From positions 1 through 64,000 of the forward strand of contig VXMD01000032.1 of NCBI GenBank assembly GCA_009841255.1: 64,000 nt of DNA, given 5' to 3'. The stretch is from Candidatus Poribacteria bacterium. Lineage in GTDB: Bacteria; Poribacteria; WGA-4E; WGA-3G. The notes beneath the pieces are model-generated. The model ran no database searches and was not told the origin of the DNA. It saw nothing but the letters and a program-made list of their open reading frames with translations. Each line of letters starts with the position of its first letter. Position 1 is the first letter of the stretch. The position numbers and the translations under genes are program-made. Below, in pieces: positions 1 through 9,337 of this stretch.

Positions 1-648
1 ATTCAGTTTTCCGGTAGGAGAGAACTCCGAAAATGTTACACTTTCCGCCAAATTATTTTTTTCCATAACGGAGAGACAAGGAAAAAGGTCTATAAACCCT
101 TACGGACACTATGTTCCAGTCAAATAACCCTTACCTACCAAATGTTACACCGGTGTAACATTTTAACGTGATAATTTATCAATATGTTATATGTTATTCA
201 ACGAAACAGTTTTTTTTCATAATTTTCATAGTAACGCCAAAAGCACTAATTTTTCCAAACAGGCGCTAAACCCACGCCACGACTACGTTTTCAAGGGATC
301 GGAGGATCCTCCAATTTTATACTTTCATAGTAACCCCCAAAAAATGAGACTGTCCCCAAGAGGCTCTAAACCCACGCCACGACTACGTTTTCAAGGGGTT
401 ACAACGCCCCTTTCTGAAATGCTTACTATGAATCACTATGAATCACTATGAAATTTTCATATGTCTATCCCGAACGAGCATCACCTTACTTTCCGTCCTT
501 CCCTTCAGATTTCGCTTCCAATCTGCCAAGACTCACCGAAAACTGAATGGCTCTGACATAAACACAGAATCTATTGACATTCGTCAATTTTCCAAGTATA
601 CTGAGTCATAGCAAGGAATTTCATCTCTTAAATAGGTCGGTGAGATTC
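1..648. other. Gene-free leading stretch with repeats
   Basis: No convincing gene is visible. The open frame at 191-451 is made of repeat sequence and has no ribosome binding site. Positions 91-99 carry TATAAACCC, the core word of the repeat family described at 221-455, so a degenerate further copy may lie in 60-150. A perfect 12-bp palindrome, GGAGGATCCTCC, sits at 301-312. I see nothing recognisable between 456 and the epimerase remnant at 649. Confidence 0.6.
221..455. repeat. MITE-like element with nested copies, ends related to TTTCATAGTAAC
   Basis: The word TTTCATAGTAAC occurs at 224-235 and 323-334. Its inverted partner TTACTATGAA begins at 423 and is followed by a short tandem array of a 10-bp unit AATCACTATG. 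Two near-identical 36-bp cores, each with a CTAAACCCACGCCACGAC segment, lie at 262-297 and 362-398. This looks like one element inserted in or duplicated inside another. A related element with perfect ends is at 17107-17223. No coding capacity is seen. Confidence 0.7.
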
Positions 649-1039
649 ATGCGGATTTTGATTATTGGGGGTACGGGGCTAATTAGCACAGCGATTACTC
701 GCGCGCTCGTTACGCGTGGCGACGATGTCACACTCTACAATCGCGGACAGAATTCCAACCGATCTGCTATTCGAGATTGCGCCAAAGACAGCCGAATGGT
801 GTAGAGAGAATTTCCAATACAACAATATCTTTGATAACGCCGCCGCAACAGCAGACCTGAATTTCCGCTACACGATTCCGTTCGTTGAGGGTGTGCGTCG
901 CATTGTTGCATGGCTTGATGCCCGCGAGCGTATTCACGACAAAGATGAACCCGAAATTTACGATAAAATTATTGAGAAATGGCGGTATCTCAGTACGAAA
1001 GAGGCTTTTTTCGAGGAAACTGACACTGCAAGGACGTAA
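649..1039 (+). pseudogene. NAD-dependent epimerase/dehydratase remnant with internal deletion
   Basis: The ATG at 649 opens a Rossmann start (MRILIIGGTGLIS, then ALVTRGDDVTLYNRG) typical of NAD-dependent epimerases. After about 35 residues the frame is lost near 750. In another frame, from about 752, a typical extended-SDR C-terminus follows (FEIAPKTAEW, FRYTIPFVEGVRRI) and ends at 1039. The ATP-independent catalytic middle of the protein, roughly 180-190 residues, is missing. A deletion that also shifted the frame explains both halves. The encoded protein cannot be functional. The family call rests on the glycine-rich motif and the C-terminal pattern. Confidence 0.8.
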
Positions 1040-1077
1040 ATGCAGGACTCAGTCCCTCCTTTTTTGAGGAAAGGCAT

Positions 1078-2022
1078 TTGAAAGTTTCTTACTTTGTGAC
1101 AATATTAGCGTTTTTTACAACGATAATGACACCATCCAACTTGCTAGCAGAAGGGTCTGAGGAGATGAATCCAAAGAAGGTGATATTTGAGACGGATATG
1201 TCTACCGACGTAGATGATGTCGGGGCACTGGCTGTGCTGCATGCACTTGCGGATAGTGGAGAGGCAGAAATCCTCGCTATTTCTTTCAATGAAGTACATC
1301 CGAGCGGTGCTGGTGCCATTTGTGCGATAAATACGTGGTATAACCGGGGTAACATTCCTATCGGTATCTATAAGGGCGATCTCGCCGATCCTGATGCATC
1401 CAGCTATCTGGATGCACTCACTAATTTCCCACACAACCTCCCTACCACTCCAACCCCCAGTTCCTTGGAACTCTATCGACAGGTGTTGCATGAACAACCG
1501 GACAACTCGGTAACGATTATCAGCGTCGGGTTTCTCAACAATCTCTACGACCTCCTGCAAACTGATGCTAACCTCGTTGCCCAAAAGGTTACGGAACTCG
1601 TGGTGATGGCGTTACTCATCGACGATCCGTACAATACGGTTCGTCACAGTCTGATTGATAAGTCGGAATACGTTATCCGCAATTGGCCGACACCGCTCGT
1701 TATCAGTCAGCATGGAGAGTCCGTACATACCGGTGCGAGACTTGCAGAGACACCTACTGAAAATCCGGTCCGGGAAGCGTATTATCAAAGGTTCAACAGA
1801 CAATACAGGGGACGTTCCAGTTGGGACCAGATCGCGGTTTTATACGGTGTGCGCGGTCTTAGTGACTATTTCACTGAAGTTACAGAGGGTAAAGGCAGGT
1901 TATCGAATGGGTATGCGTGGGAGATGAAACCCGGTTTCCGGTCTTATCTGGAAGTTCGGTTGTCGGATAGCGATTTTGTACGCATCATTGAAACTCTGAT
2001 GATTAAACCGCCGAAAAGATAA
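1078..2022 (+). CDS. Exported nucleoside hydrolase-like protein
   Basis: This 314-residue protein resembles the inosine-uridine nucleoside N-ribohydrolase family, which splits ribonucleosides into base and ribose using an active-site calcium. The N-terminal family signature is visible as TDMSTDVDDVGALAVLHALA near residue 40, equivalent to the DxDxGxDD calcium loop. A TIISVGFLNNL segment further on matches the second conserved block. The TTG at 1078 gives a hydrophobic signal peptide ending near LLAEG and has GAGGAAAGG just upstream; the ATG at 1126 would cut the signal peptide. The predicted site is periplasm or cell surface. The substrate is uncertain, because many exported members of this family act on other N-glycosides or are uncharacterised. 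Confidence 0.8.
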   Translation: MKVSYFVTILAFFTTIMTPSNLLAEGSEEMNPKKVIFETDMSTDVDDVGALAVLHALADSGEAEILAISFNEVHPSGAGAICAINTWYNRGNIPIGIYKGDLADPDASSYLDALTNFPHNLPTTPTPSSLELYRQVLHEQPDNSVTIISVGFLNNLYDLLQTDANLVAQKVTELVVMALLIDDPYNTVRHSLIDKSEYVIRNWPTPLVISQHGESVHTGARLAETPTENPVREAYYQRFNRQYRGRSSWDQIAVLYGVRGLSDYFTEVTEGKGRLSNGYAWEMKPGFRSYLEVRLSDSDFVRIIETLMIKPPKR

Positions 2023-2118
2023 TCTCAAAAGCACGCCTACATATTTTCTGCTTGTCGTCGTGTAATCAGTTATGCTTTTGTGCTTCACAACGAGCATACA
2101 AACGGAGCACCCGTCACA

Positions 2119-3192
2119 ATGGCAGACTTTTACACAATTGAGAAACGGGATGGGCGCTGGTGGTTCATCACCCCCGACGGTGCGCCGTTCTGGTCCATCG
2201 GCATGAACCATATCGACTCCGCTGCGTTGCGATATGTAGAATCGGATGGCGTGTGGAATCGCGAGTTCGGCAACAGCCAGGAACAGTGGCTACGCGCAGT
2301 CGCTGATGATCTGCGTGACTGGGGCTTTAACACGATCGGTTGGACCCAGGAAGTCGTGATTATCACCGAGGGCTATCACCGCCATTCGCGCTCCTTCACC
2401 TACGAGGAATACCAATGGGCGGATATGCCTTACTGCCATCTGTTACCTTTCACCGAGGCGCATCAGTGGCAAGTTGAGGTCCGTATGCCCGACCTGATGC
2501 GTTCCGATTTCGAGGAATGGTGCGACTACGTCGCCCGCGACGAATGCGCACGCCTGCGCGACGATCCCAAACTTATCGGCTATTTTTACTGCGATTGTCC
2601 GCAGTGGGTGCACACCTCGCCTGCAACGAAGTGGCGTGGATCATTAGTCGATCCAGGTCTTCTCGAATCGGAGGCGGGACGCCGTGAACTCTCTGCCATT
2701 GCGGAACGCTACTACAGGGTCACCCATGACGCTATCCGCCGGTACGACCCGAACCATCTGATTTTGGGTGACCGATGGGAGGCAAACGCAGTGCTACCCG
2801 AGGAAGTTGTCCAGGCAGCACTGCCCTACGTCGATGTGCTCAGTTTTCAATGTTTTGGGACGGTGGGAAATATCGTCACGAAAATGCAGCGCTGGGCAGG
2901 CTTCGCAGACCGACCGGTTCTGCTGGCAGACGCAGCCGGACATATACGCAGCCACAGTGACACGGGCTGGCCACCGACGGCGGACCGTTTGCACGATACA
3001 GATCACTATGGTCAGGTGATGGACGCGCTGTGGGATATCCCGCAATGCGTTGGATACCATCTCTGTGGTGCCTACATTAAGAATAACGCACGCAGATACG
3101 GTTTTCGCGACAAAGCAAACAATCAGATTAACGAGACAGTGGCGGGGATTCGCGCCGTCAACACCGAAATGCAACGGAGACAAAATCCGTGA
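2119..3192 (+). CDS. Agarase-like TIM-barrel glycoside hydrolase family protein
   Basis: About 357 residues. The ATG at 2119 is preferred because GGAG lies 11 bases upstream; a GTG at 2080 would add 13 residues. The opening pattern (IEKRDGRWWFITPDGAPFWSIGMNHID) is typical of agarase-like (beta/alpha)8 barrel proteins that begin with a 'what the reader sees' strand and then a barrel. Further barrel-like blocks are LRDWGFNTIGWTQE and RYDPNHLILGDRW. No signal peptide is apparent, so it may act in the cytoplasm or be exported by another route. I cannot identify the catalytic glutamates with certainty. The activity is inferred from fold resemblance only. Confidence 0.6.
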   Translation: MADFYTIEKRDGRWWFITPDGAPFWSIGMNHIDSAALRYVESDGVWNREFGNSQEQWLRAVADDLRDWGFNTIGWTQEVVIITEGYHRHSRSFTYEEYQWADMPYCHLLPFTEAHQWQVEVRMPDLMRSDFEEWCDYVARDECARLRDDPKLIGYFYCDCPQWVHTSPATKWRGSLVDPGLLESEAGRRELSAIAERYYRVTHDAIRRYDPNHLILGDRWEANAVLPEEVVQAALPYVDVLSFQCFGTVGNIVTKMQRWAGFADRPVLLADAAGHIRSHSDTGWPPTADRLHDTDHYGQVMDALWDIPQCVGYHLCGAYIKNNARRYGFRDKANNQINETVAGIRAVNTEMQRRQNP

Positions 3193-3240
3193 CACATATA
3201 CTCGATGCATACGGTGGCACAACCCGACTGAGGCAGGTCC

Positions 3241-4386
3241 TTATTTCAACCCTTTAGGCGCCAATTCCCCAATGGAACTTTCCAGAAGATCAGATGCTTC
3301 GGCAGGTATATGCTGAGCCGTTGGTGGAAGTGGCGTATCAAAGAAGTAGTCAGGGTCGATTTTCTGTTGTTGCCAGGTTTCGCGCATCTCTCGCCAAGCT
3401 CCGAAAAGCGTGCGCGGTTCGGGCATATCTTCGGCAATTAGATGATGCAATTTCTTCAAATTGTAGCAGGGCACTCCCGCAAACATGTGATGCTCAGTGT
3501 GCCAATTCATACGCCAATACAAAAACTCTGCTAAGGGATTGAGTTTGATTGACCGCGTGCACTTGCGGAAGTCAGGATCATTTTCCTTTAAACCACAGTG
3601 TTGGGGGAGAGAAACGGCGTAGGATCCCCAGTTTGCAATAAATGCACTGGCAGTGATAATGAGTGGGAAAACCCAATAACCCGTGGCAAGCGAAACAATA
3701 AGCAGCGTGCCGTGAAAAAGGAGTAGAACCCGAGACCACCACACCGAATTTTTATGTTCTTCGGGTTGGTCGACATGTAATGCCGCCAGCCACTCCTGAC
3801 TCGGAATTTCTGGTGGTCCTTCTTTGCCCAAGGCACTACGGAGAGTGCAGACAACTGCCGCAATAAGACCACCTTTGCTGAAGGTACGACCGGGTTGTGT
3901 GAGCAAATTGACGGTAAACAGTTGGAGAACGAACAGGGAACCCAACTTCGGTTCAAGGGGGAGAAGGTTTTCGCGATCCCCTTCCGGGTATAAAGTGTAG
4001 CGATGATGATAGGTATGGCTACTGGCGTAGTCGAAATGATCCCACCAACTGATGAGGCTAAATAGGCAAAGAAAGAATTCGTTCAGCCATTTGGTGCGAA
4101 ACACGGTGCCGTGTCCCAATTCGTGATTGGCTGTGCCTTTGAAAAAACTCGCGACTGTGCCATGCAGGAATAGGGCAATGCAGAAGCCGATCCACATCGC
4201 TTGCGACCAAAAGAGGTAGACGACACTGCCTGTCAATAGCCAGAGGGCAAGATGCCCACCTGCCTGAAACCAGCCTTGTACGTCGCTGCGTTTTGATAAA
4301 TTCCGTAAGGTTGTGCGATCTATTTTGCTCCGATACCACTTTACATAGAGCGTTTTCCGTACTTCAGCAAGGGGTTGATACGTCAT
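3241..4386 (-). CDS. Membrane fatty acid desaturase family protein
   Basis: This 381-residue integral membrane di-iron enzyme has three histidine boxes: HELGH at 88-92, HTYHH at 124-128 and HTEHH at 296-300. Several hydrophobic segments lie before, between and after them. The family introduces double bonds or hydroxyl groups into acyl chains or related lipids at the cytoplasmic face of the membrane. It is convergent with the agarase-like gene and divergent from the DUF5060 gene. The HTYHHRYTLYPEGDRE segment is unlike carotenoid ketolases, so I do not link it to the carotenoid locus. Substrate and regioselectivity cannot be read from sequence. Confidence 0.8.
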   Translation of the reverse strand: MTYQPLAEVRKTLYVKWYRSKIDRTTLRNLSKRSDVQGWFQAGGHLALWLLTGSVVYLFWSQAMWIGFCIALFLHGTVASFFKGTANHELGHGTVFRTKWLNEFFLCLFSLISWWDHFDYASSHTYHHRYTLYPEGDRENLLPLEPKLGSLFVLQLFTVNLLTQPGRTFSKGGLIAAVVCTLRSALGKEGPPEIPSQEWLAALHVDQPEEHKNSVWWSRVLLLFHGTLLIVSLATGYWVFPLIITASAFIANWGSYAVSLPQHCGLKENDPDFRKCTRSIKLNPLAEFLYWRMNWHTEHHMFAGVPCYNLKKLHHLIAEDMPEPRTLFGAWREMRETWQQQKIDPDYFFDTPLPPTAQHIPAEASDLLESSIGELAPKGLK

Positions 4387-4547
4387 TTGGATACCTCTTT
4401 ATTTTTAGCACTTAGGAGATTATACAGGGTGCCAATCGACATCCGCTTTGGGAAATGACTCACCAAAACCACACAAGGCGTTCTCTATGGACATCATATA
4501 ACTTTTCTGCAAAATTGACAACTTTTTTCCGTTTATGGAGGCACTTA

Positions 4548-6968
4548 ATGGTGAGGGATATTTTACCTATCGTGATTTTTGCGGTTGCGTTTTCGCTCGC
4601 GAATGCACAGAAATCGGAGGTGAATATGGTTGAACGTTGGGGAGTATATGAAGTAACTCTGAATGGACCGAGCACAGGAAATCCATTCATTGAGGTGGAA
4701 TTAACAGCAAAATTTAAACACCGTGATACAAACGAGGGGCAGACGTTTGAGCCTCACGGATTCTACGACGGAGACGGGGTTTACAAAATCCGATTTATGC
4801 CTGATGAAGTCGGCGAATGGACGTATACCACAAAAAGCAACGTCCCTGAACTCCACGGTCAAACAGGACAGTTTACGTGTGTTGCGCCGTCCGCGGGAAA
4901 TCACGGTCCTGTCCACGTCTATAAAGATTTCTATCTCCGCTACGCCGATGGTACACCGTATCATCAATTCGGAACGACCTGTTATGCTTGGGCACATCAA
5001 GGAGAGGCGATGGAGAAACAGACGCTCGACACCCTTGCCGAAGCCCCCTTTAACAAGATGCGGATGTGCATTTTTCCAAAAGATTACGTTTACAACAAAA
5101 ACGAGCCGGTCTACTATCCCTTTGAAGGGAAACCGCTAAAAGATTGGGATTTCACCAGATTCAATCCGGAATTCTGGCAGCATTTCGAGCGACGGGTGCG
5201 AGACCTCTTGGACCTCGGTATTGAGGCGGACATCATCCTCTTTCATACCTATGACCGATGGGATTTTGAAAATATGGATGCTGAAAGCGATGACCGCTAT
5301 ATCCGTTACGCCGTTGCGCGACTGGCAGCGTTCCGAAACGTCTGGTGGTCCCTCGCGAATGAGTACGACTTTATGCCGGCGAAAGCGGAATCCGATTGGG
5401 ACCGTTTTTTCCAGATTATCCGCGATTCTGATCCGCACCGGCGGTTACGTGGGATTCACAATGGCAGACGTTGGTATGACCATAACAAGCCGTGGGTGAC
5501 ACATACCAGTATCCAAACCTCCAACATGGCACAGGGTATCCGCTATCGCACGCAATACGGAAAACCTGTCATTTACGATGAGTGTCGCTACGAAGGCGAT
5601 ATCCCGCAAGGATGGGGAAACATTACAGCGGAAGAGATGGTACAGCGTTTTTGGGCGGGTACTATTTCGGGTTGCTATGTCGGGCACGGAGAGACATACA
5701 AACACCCGGAAGACCTCCTCTGGTGGGCGAAAGGTGGCGTGCTGCGCGGTGAAAGTCCACCTCGGATTGCCTTTCTCAAAGACTTCATGACAAGCGCACC
5801 AGCCTTTGAAACGCTTGAACCGATCGGCGATGACAAGGGACGGTATATCCTCGCGAAACATGGAGAATACTACCTCGCTTACACAACCGAACCGCAAACG
5901 ATAACACTGGACTTGGAAGGCGAACAGCCCTATAAAGTCGATCGCGTGGATACATGGAACATGAAGATTGTCCCTGTTGGCACGGCGCACCCCGGAGAAC
6001 ATACATTCGCTTCGCCGTATAACGGGGTTGCGTATCGCTTCACGCCATACGCACCGGGTGAGAAACTCCGTCCGGAGGCGAAAGCCTCCGCCGATGTGTT
6101 GCAAGGTAGTGCGCCGCTCACGGTGAACTTCTCAGCGGCAGGCGACGTGGCACACCATTGGAGTTTTGGGGACGGTGCAACGTCTACTGAATCGAATCCA
6201 ACGCACGTCTACGAAAATCTCGGCAGGTACGTCGCAACGCTCACGGTGATGGATCCGGAGGGTGACACGGCAACGACATCCCTTGCCCTCCATGTATTGC
6301 CCGAGGCACCGACTGACATCGGAACGCATACGGAATTCCCCGGTTCACGCGATGGGCTTGTTTTTCTCTGGCATGACTCACTTGAGGATAGTGGAGAGAT
6401 TGAGTCTCGCGGCGACGCAGAAATCGCTGCAGACAGACAGATGGATCTGACCGGCGGGGCATTTCTTACAAAGAACGTGAATGACAAGCTTTTGGAAGCC
6501 TGTCAGGCAAGCAACCAATTGACGCTTGAATGTCTCGTTACAACGGATACCTTGGATCAGAGTGGTCCGGCGCGGATTATCTCGTTCTCGAAGGATTCGA
6601 CCCATCGTAACTTCACTTTCGGACAAGATGGCAACCGTTTCGCCGTGAGAATCCGCACGCCGCGGACCGGGACGAATGCGTTGGGCGGTGAGTTTCATTT
6701 TGGGAAGATTGAATCGGGAAGACCGATGCACGTCATCGTCAGTTATTTCCCGGGGAATGTCTACTGCTATATTGACGGTGAACTCGCGCACGTTAGCAAC
6801 GGAACGCAAGGGGATTTCAGCAATTGGGAACGCTATCTGTTACTTTTCGGTGATGAAGCGAGTGGAGGCAGGAACTGGGAAGGCAAACTCAGCCGTGTGG
6901 CGATCTACAACCGATTCATCGGGGTGGAAGAAGCGGTGCATAAATTCAAACTGGTTCACGGTGAATAA
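4548..6968 (+). CDS. Secreted DUF5060/apiosidase-like glycoside hydrolase with PKD and LamG-type domains
   Basis: About 806 residues from the ATG at 4548, which has GGAGG six bases upstream and begins a clean signal peptide (MVRDILPIVIFAVAFSLANA); the ATG at 4455 would bury it. Order of domains: a DUF5060 beta-sandwich (VERWGVYEVTLNG to about residue 105), then a DUF4038/apiosidase-like TIM barrel (about 115-490, with WWSLANEYD), then a PKD domain (about 510-590, HHWSFGDGATSTESNPTHVY), then a LamG/concanavalin-like sandwich to the end. This is the layout of a secreted polysaccharide-degrading enzyme that binds a carbohydrate or matrix. The actual polysaccharide is unknown. Confidence 0.8.
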   Translation: MVRDILPIVIFAVAFSLANAQKSEVNMVERWGVYEVTLNGPSTGNPFIEVELTAKFKHRDTNEGQTFEPHGFYDGDGVYKIRFMPDEVGEWTYTTKSNVPELHGQTGQFTCVAPSAGNHGPVHVYKDFYLRYADGTPYHQFGTTCYAWAHQGEAMEKQTLDTLAEAPFNKMRMCIFPKDYVYNKNEPVYYPFEGKPLKDWDFTRFNPEFWQHFERRVRDLLDLGIEADIILFHTYDRWDFENMDAESDDRYIRYAVARLAAFRNVWWSLANEYDFMPAKAESDWDRFFQIIRDSDPHRRLRGIHNGRRWYDHNKPWVTHTSIQTSNMAQGIRYRTQYGKPVIYDECRYEGDIPQGWGNITAEEMVQRFWAGTISGCYVGHGETYKHPEDLLWWAKGGVLRGESPPRIAFLKDFMTSAPAFETLEPIGDDKGRYILAKHGEYYLAYTTEPQTITLDLEGEQPYKVDRVDTWNMKIVPVGTAHPGEHTFASPYNGVAYRFTPYAPGEKLRPEAKASADVLQGSAPLTVNFSAAGDVAHHWSFGDGATSTESNPTHVYENLGRYVATLTVMDPEGDTATTSLALHVLPEAPTDIGTHTEFPGSRDGLVFLWHDSLEDSGEIESRGDAEIAADRQMDLTGGAFLTKNVNDKLLEACQASNQLTLECLVTTDTLDQSGPARIISFSKDSTHRNFTFGQDGNRFAVRIRTPRTGTNALGGEFHFGKIESGRPMHVIVSYFPGNVYCYIDGELAHVSNGTQGDFSNWERYLLLFGDEASGGRNWEGKLSRVAIYNRFIGVEEAVHKFKLVHGE

Positions 6969-7061
6969 GAAGATCACGCGAATTCAAACGTCTGCGTTGG
7001 ACATCAAATAGGTTTTGTGGTCTACTAAGCATTGAAAATTTTAACGCACACGGAGAGAACC

Positions 7062-7784
7062 ATGCCAAACATTACGGAGATGAATCCTTCTGAATTCCGC
7101 GAATTGCTTCACACCCTCGTTAACGAGGAACTCTTCACATCGCGGGAACGGCTTGCTGCGTTACTTGCGAAGGATAGCCCTCAAGAGGCACTGGAGGCAG
7201 AGTTCTTTCATTTTCACGGTGACTATGTGGATTTCGCCTATTGGCTGGAGGACTACGAGGAAGATCCACTTAAAGGGCTTATACCAGATACACCGCTCGC
7301 TAAAAAACTCAAGCGACAACGTGAATACGTTCTCGCTCACCGAAAAACAACACTCAAAGAGCGGAAGTTTAGACGGATGGGGACTTACCTAAACAGCGAT
7401 CCAATGCCAGAGAAGAAAATCGCTGAGTTGCCGCCGGTCGAATACCGAAGGTTGCTTCGCTCTCTCGTCGCTGAAGAGCTGTTCCCGGTACGGGAGAGAC
7501 TCGTAGCGTTTCTTAAGCAGAATCCGACAGATCAGGAGTTAGATATTGCATTTCGAGAACTTTACATCGCTTATGAACTCTTGGAAGTTGCTTTTGAGGA
7601 CTACCACTATGATCCGGACGAAGGGTTGGAATTCCGTCCAGAAGTCATTGAGAGGATTGATCAAAGCATCGCGGAGATCGAAGCAGGAACAGCAGAACTA
7701 ATTTCACTTGAGGAGGTTGCCAAAGAGTTCGGGGTGAAATTAAACATCTATCCGATACACACGAGCGGCGGTGTCGTGGAATAG
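7062..7784 (+). CDS. Hypothetical protein made of two tandem copies of one domain
   Basis: A 240-residue acidic, helix-rich soluble protein, start chosen at 7062 because GGAGAG lies 5 bases upstream. I do not recognise a family. It is an internal duplication: residues 6-34 (FRELLHTLVNEELFTSRERL) match residues from about 128 on (YRRLLRSLVAEELFPVRERL), and both halves continue into an aromatic, acidic stretch (WLEDYEEDP / FEDYHYDPDEG). A short tail, LISLEEVAKEFGV, resembles antitoxin-type segments. The last 45 bases overlap, tail to tail, the amidohydrolase gene on the other strand. Confidence 0.6.
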   Translation: MPNITEMNPSEFRELLHTLVNEELFTSRERLAALLAKDSPQEALEAEFFHFHGDYVDFAYWLEDYEEDPLKGLIPDTPLAKKLKRQREYVLAHRKTTLKERKFRRMGTYLNSDPMPEKKIAELPPVEYRRLLRSLVAEELFPVRERLVAFLKQNPTDQELDIAFRELYIAYELLEVAFEDYHYDPDEGLEFRPEVIERIDQSIAEIEAGTAELISLEEVAKEFGVKLNIYPIHTSGGVVE

Positions 7785-8765
7785 CAGTGCGCGTTCATCA
7801 TCCGAGTATCCCGATGACAACCGTTTGAACGCATTATACATCACGTTGTAGGAGAAGGAGACCTTGTCGACTGGGAAGTTGCTTTCAAACATGCATCGTT
7901 CCGGACCGAACTGCTCGATGCAGTAATTCATGAAGGGTGCCATAGACTCGGCTAACTCTTCAGATCCGATAGGCTGTTCTCGTTCATGCCAATCGAAACC
8001 GGTGCGCGGCATTCCAATGCCTCCGAGTTTCATGTGAACGTTCGGACACGCCGCGACTGCGGCGATACCGTCTCGCCAATCCGCCAACACTTCATCATCT
8101 CGACCACCATAAGGACCGTCCCGCAGCAGACCACCGATATGGTTTGAAATGATTGTCAAATCGGGTACGGCTCTCGCGAAATCAGCGAGCTCCGGGAGTT
8201 GTGGTGCGTACATCCATGCCTCAAAAGACATCCCCATGCCTGCCAGCACGCGTGCCCCTGTACGAAAATCCTCACGCGCCAGTTGTCCTTCTGTTCTGTA
8301 AGCGGAAGCTCCTGCTATTTCAGGATGCGGATCCCACGTAACAGAATGACGGATACCGCGAAACCGATTCGGGCTTGCGGCTTGCAAGGCTTCCAGCACC
8401 GGCTCGACGCGTTCACCCAAGTTCAAGTTCGCGTGTCCGACGATTGCAGCGGCGGCACGACTCTCACCGTATAAACCACTCGCGCTCGCAGCTGCGAGTC
8501 CTTGCACGAATTCAACTTCGCCGACGGGACGCATCTCCTCCGGTCCATCGGCTCGATACATTGCTCTTGCCTCAACAAACACGGTAGAGCGAACATTGTG
8601 CCCACTGTCAATATCGGCGATTAACTCGTGGAGTAGATACCGTTGATACGGGATACGCTCGGTTCGGAAATCCCAAAAATGGTGGTGTGGGTCGCAGATT
8701 GGTAACTCTGGTTCCAAGGTTGGTTCCTCGGTTAAAGCGAGCCAGTCATTGTCTCCATACGGCAT
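7740..8765 (-). CDS. Amidohydrolase-2 (TIM-barrel metal-dependent hydrolase) family protein
   Basis: About 341 residues. The ATG at 8765 is chosen because GGAG lies 9 bases upstream; the upstream ATG at 8780 has none. The N-terminal CDPHHHFWDF motif is the metal-binding HxH signature of amidohydrolase family 2, and IISNHIGG and MFESNFPVDK correspond to the later conserved strands with His and Asp/Asn ligands. Relatives hydrolyse lactones or decarboxylate aromatic acids. The 3' end overlaps the convergent duplicated-domain gene by 45 bp. The substrate is unknown. Confidence 0.8.
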   Translation of the reverse strand: MPYGDNDWLALTEEPTLEPELPICDPHHHFWDFRTERIPYQRYLLHELIADIDSGHNVRSTVFVEARAMYRADGPEEMRPVGEVEFVQGLAAASASGLYGESRAAAAIVGHANLNLGERVEPVLEALQAASPNRFRGIRHSVTWDPHPEIAGASAYRTEGQLAREDFRTGARVLAGMGMSFEAWMYAPQLPELADFARAVPDLTIISNHIGGLLRDGPYGGRDDEVLADWRDGIAAVAACPNVHMKLGGIGMPRTGFDWHEREQPIGSEELAESMAPFMNYCIEQFGPERCMFESNFPVDKVSFSYNVMYNAFKRLSSGYSDDERALLFHDTAARVYRIDV

Positions 8766-9148
8766 TATGAATATCTCCATCGTTGTCGTTAGTTTAAAGT
8801 GCTCGTTCTGTCTCTTGACGTCCACTGTAGGGCATCTGGAGATTTTTGTCAAGCACTTTTTGATGAATAGTTATCAGCAAGGGTTTTCTACGAAAACCCT
8901 TCCAGTTAATAGTAACAAGAGGTATGTTTTACTTGGGGTGTTCCTCCAATATTACACTGGTATAACTTTTTTTAAGGGATGCTCCGATGATATACGTCAC
9001 ATAGTTATAAGGACCTTTATGATGTTTTATGAGAAATCAACAACGATGGATAGAAGTAATCGTTGAATGACGATGTTGACGAATAAATTAAATAAATTTC
9101 TCTGTAATTACGCTTTTTTTGCTTATGAAGTGTTTTAACACTGCCCTG
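8766..9148. other. Intergenic stretch with a perfect hairpin at 8879-8901
   Basis: No gene with a start signal is visible; an open frame at 8749-9066 lies antisense over the amidohydrolase start and has no known pattern. AAGGGTTTT and AAAACCCTT form a perfect 9-bp stem around CTACG. It is flanked by GTTATCAG and CAGTTAATAG, much like the hairpin with TTATCAGTTATTGG near 20579-20620. This suggests a dispersed repeat rather than a terminator. Confidence 0.5.
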
Positions 9149-9230
9149 TCAAATCCCTATGCTTCAGCTTGTGGGATGTAGACGACGTAGGGGTTTATCG
9201 TTGAAAAACTTATGATATTTCCCAAAAATG

Positions 9231-9239
9231 TGTTATAAT
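9231..9239 (+). promoter_or_regulatory. Extended -10 promoter of tnpB
   Basis: TGTTATAAT is an extended -10 (TG, one base, TATAAT) about 100 bases before the tnpB start. No good -35 is present at the usual spacing. Confidence 0.5.
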
Positions 9240-9337
9240 TAAAGTATCATGTTGGACCGACATGCAAAGCGTTACCTCTCGGTAATGTGTCTGCCATCCT
9301 ACTTTGCCGGGAATACAGATGTGATGCGTGAAAAACC

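Noticed and set aside
191-451. Open frame of 86 residues in the leading repeat region
   Set aside because: It lies wholly in repeat DNA, has no ribosome binding site and no protein pattern.
3241-4386. The desaturase as a second carotenoid ketolase or hydroxylase
   Set aside because: Its histidine-box surroundings are those of acyl desaturases, and it lies 18 kb away from the carotenoid operon.
8749-9066. Open frame of 105 residues opposite the amidohydrolase start
   Set aside because: Overlaps the start of a real gene, has no known pattern and no ribosome site.
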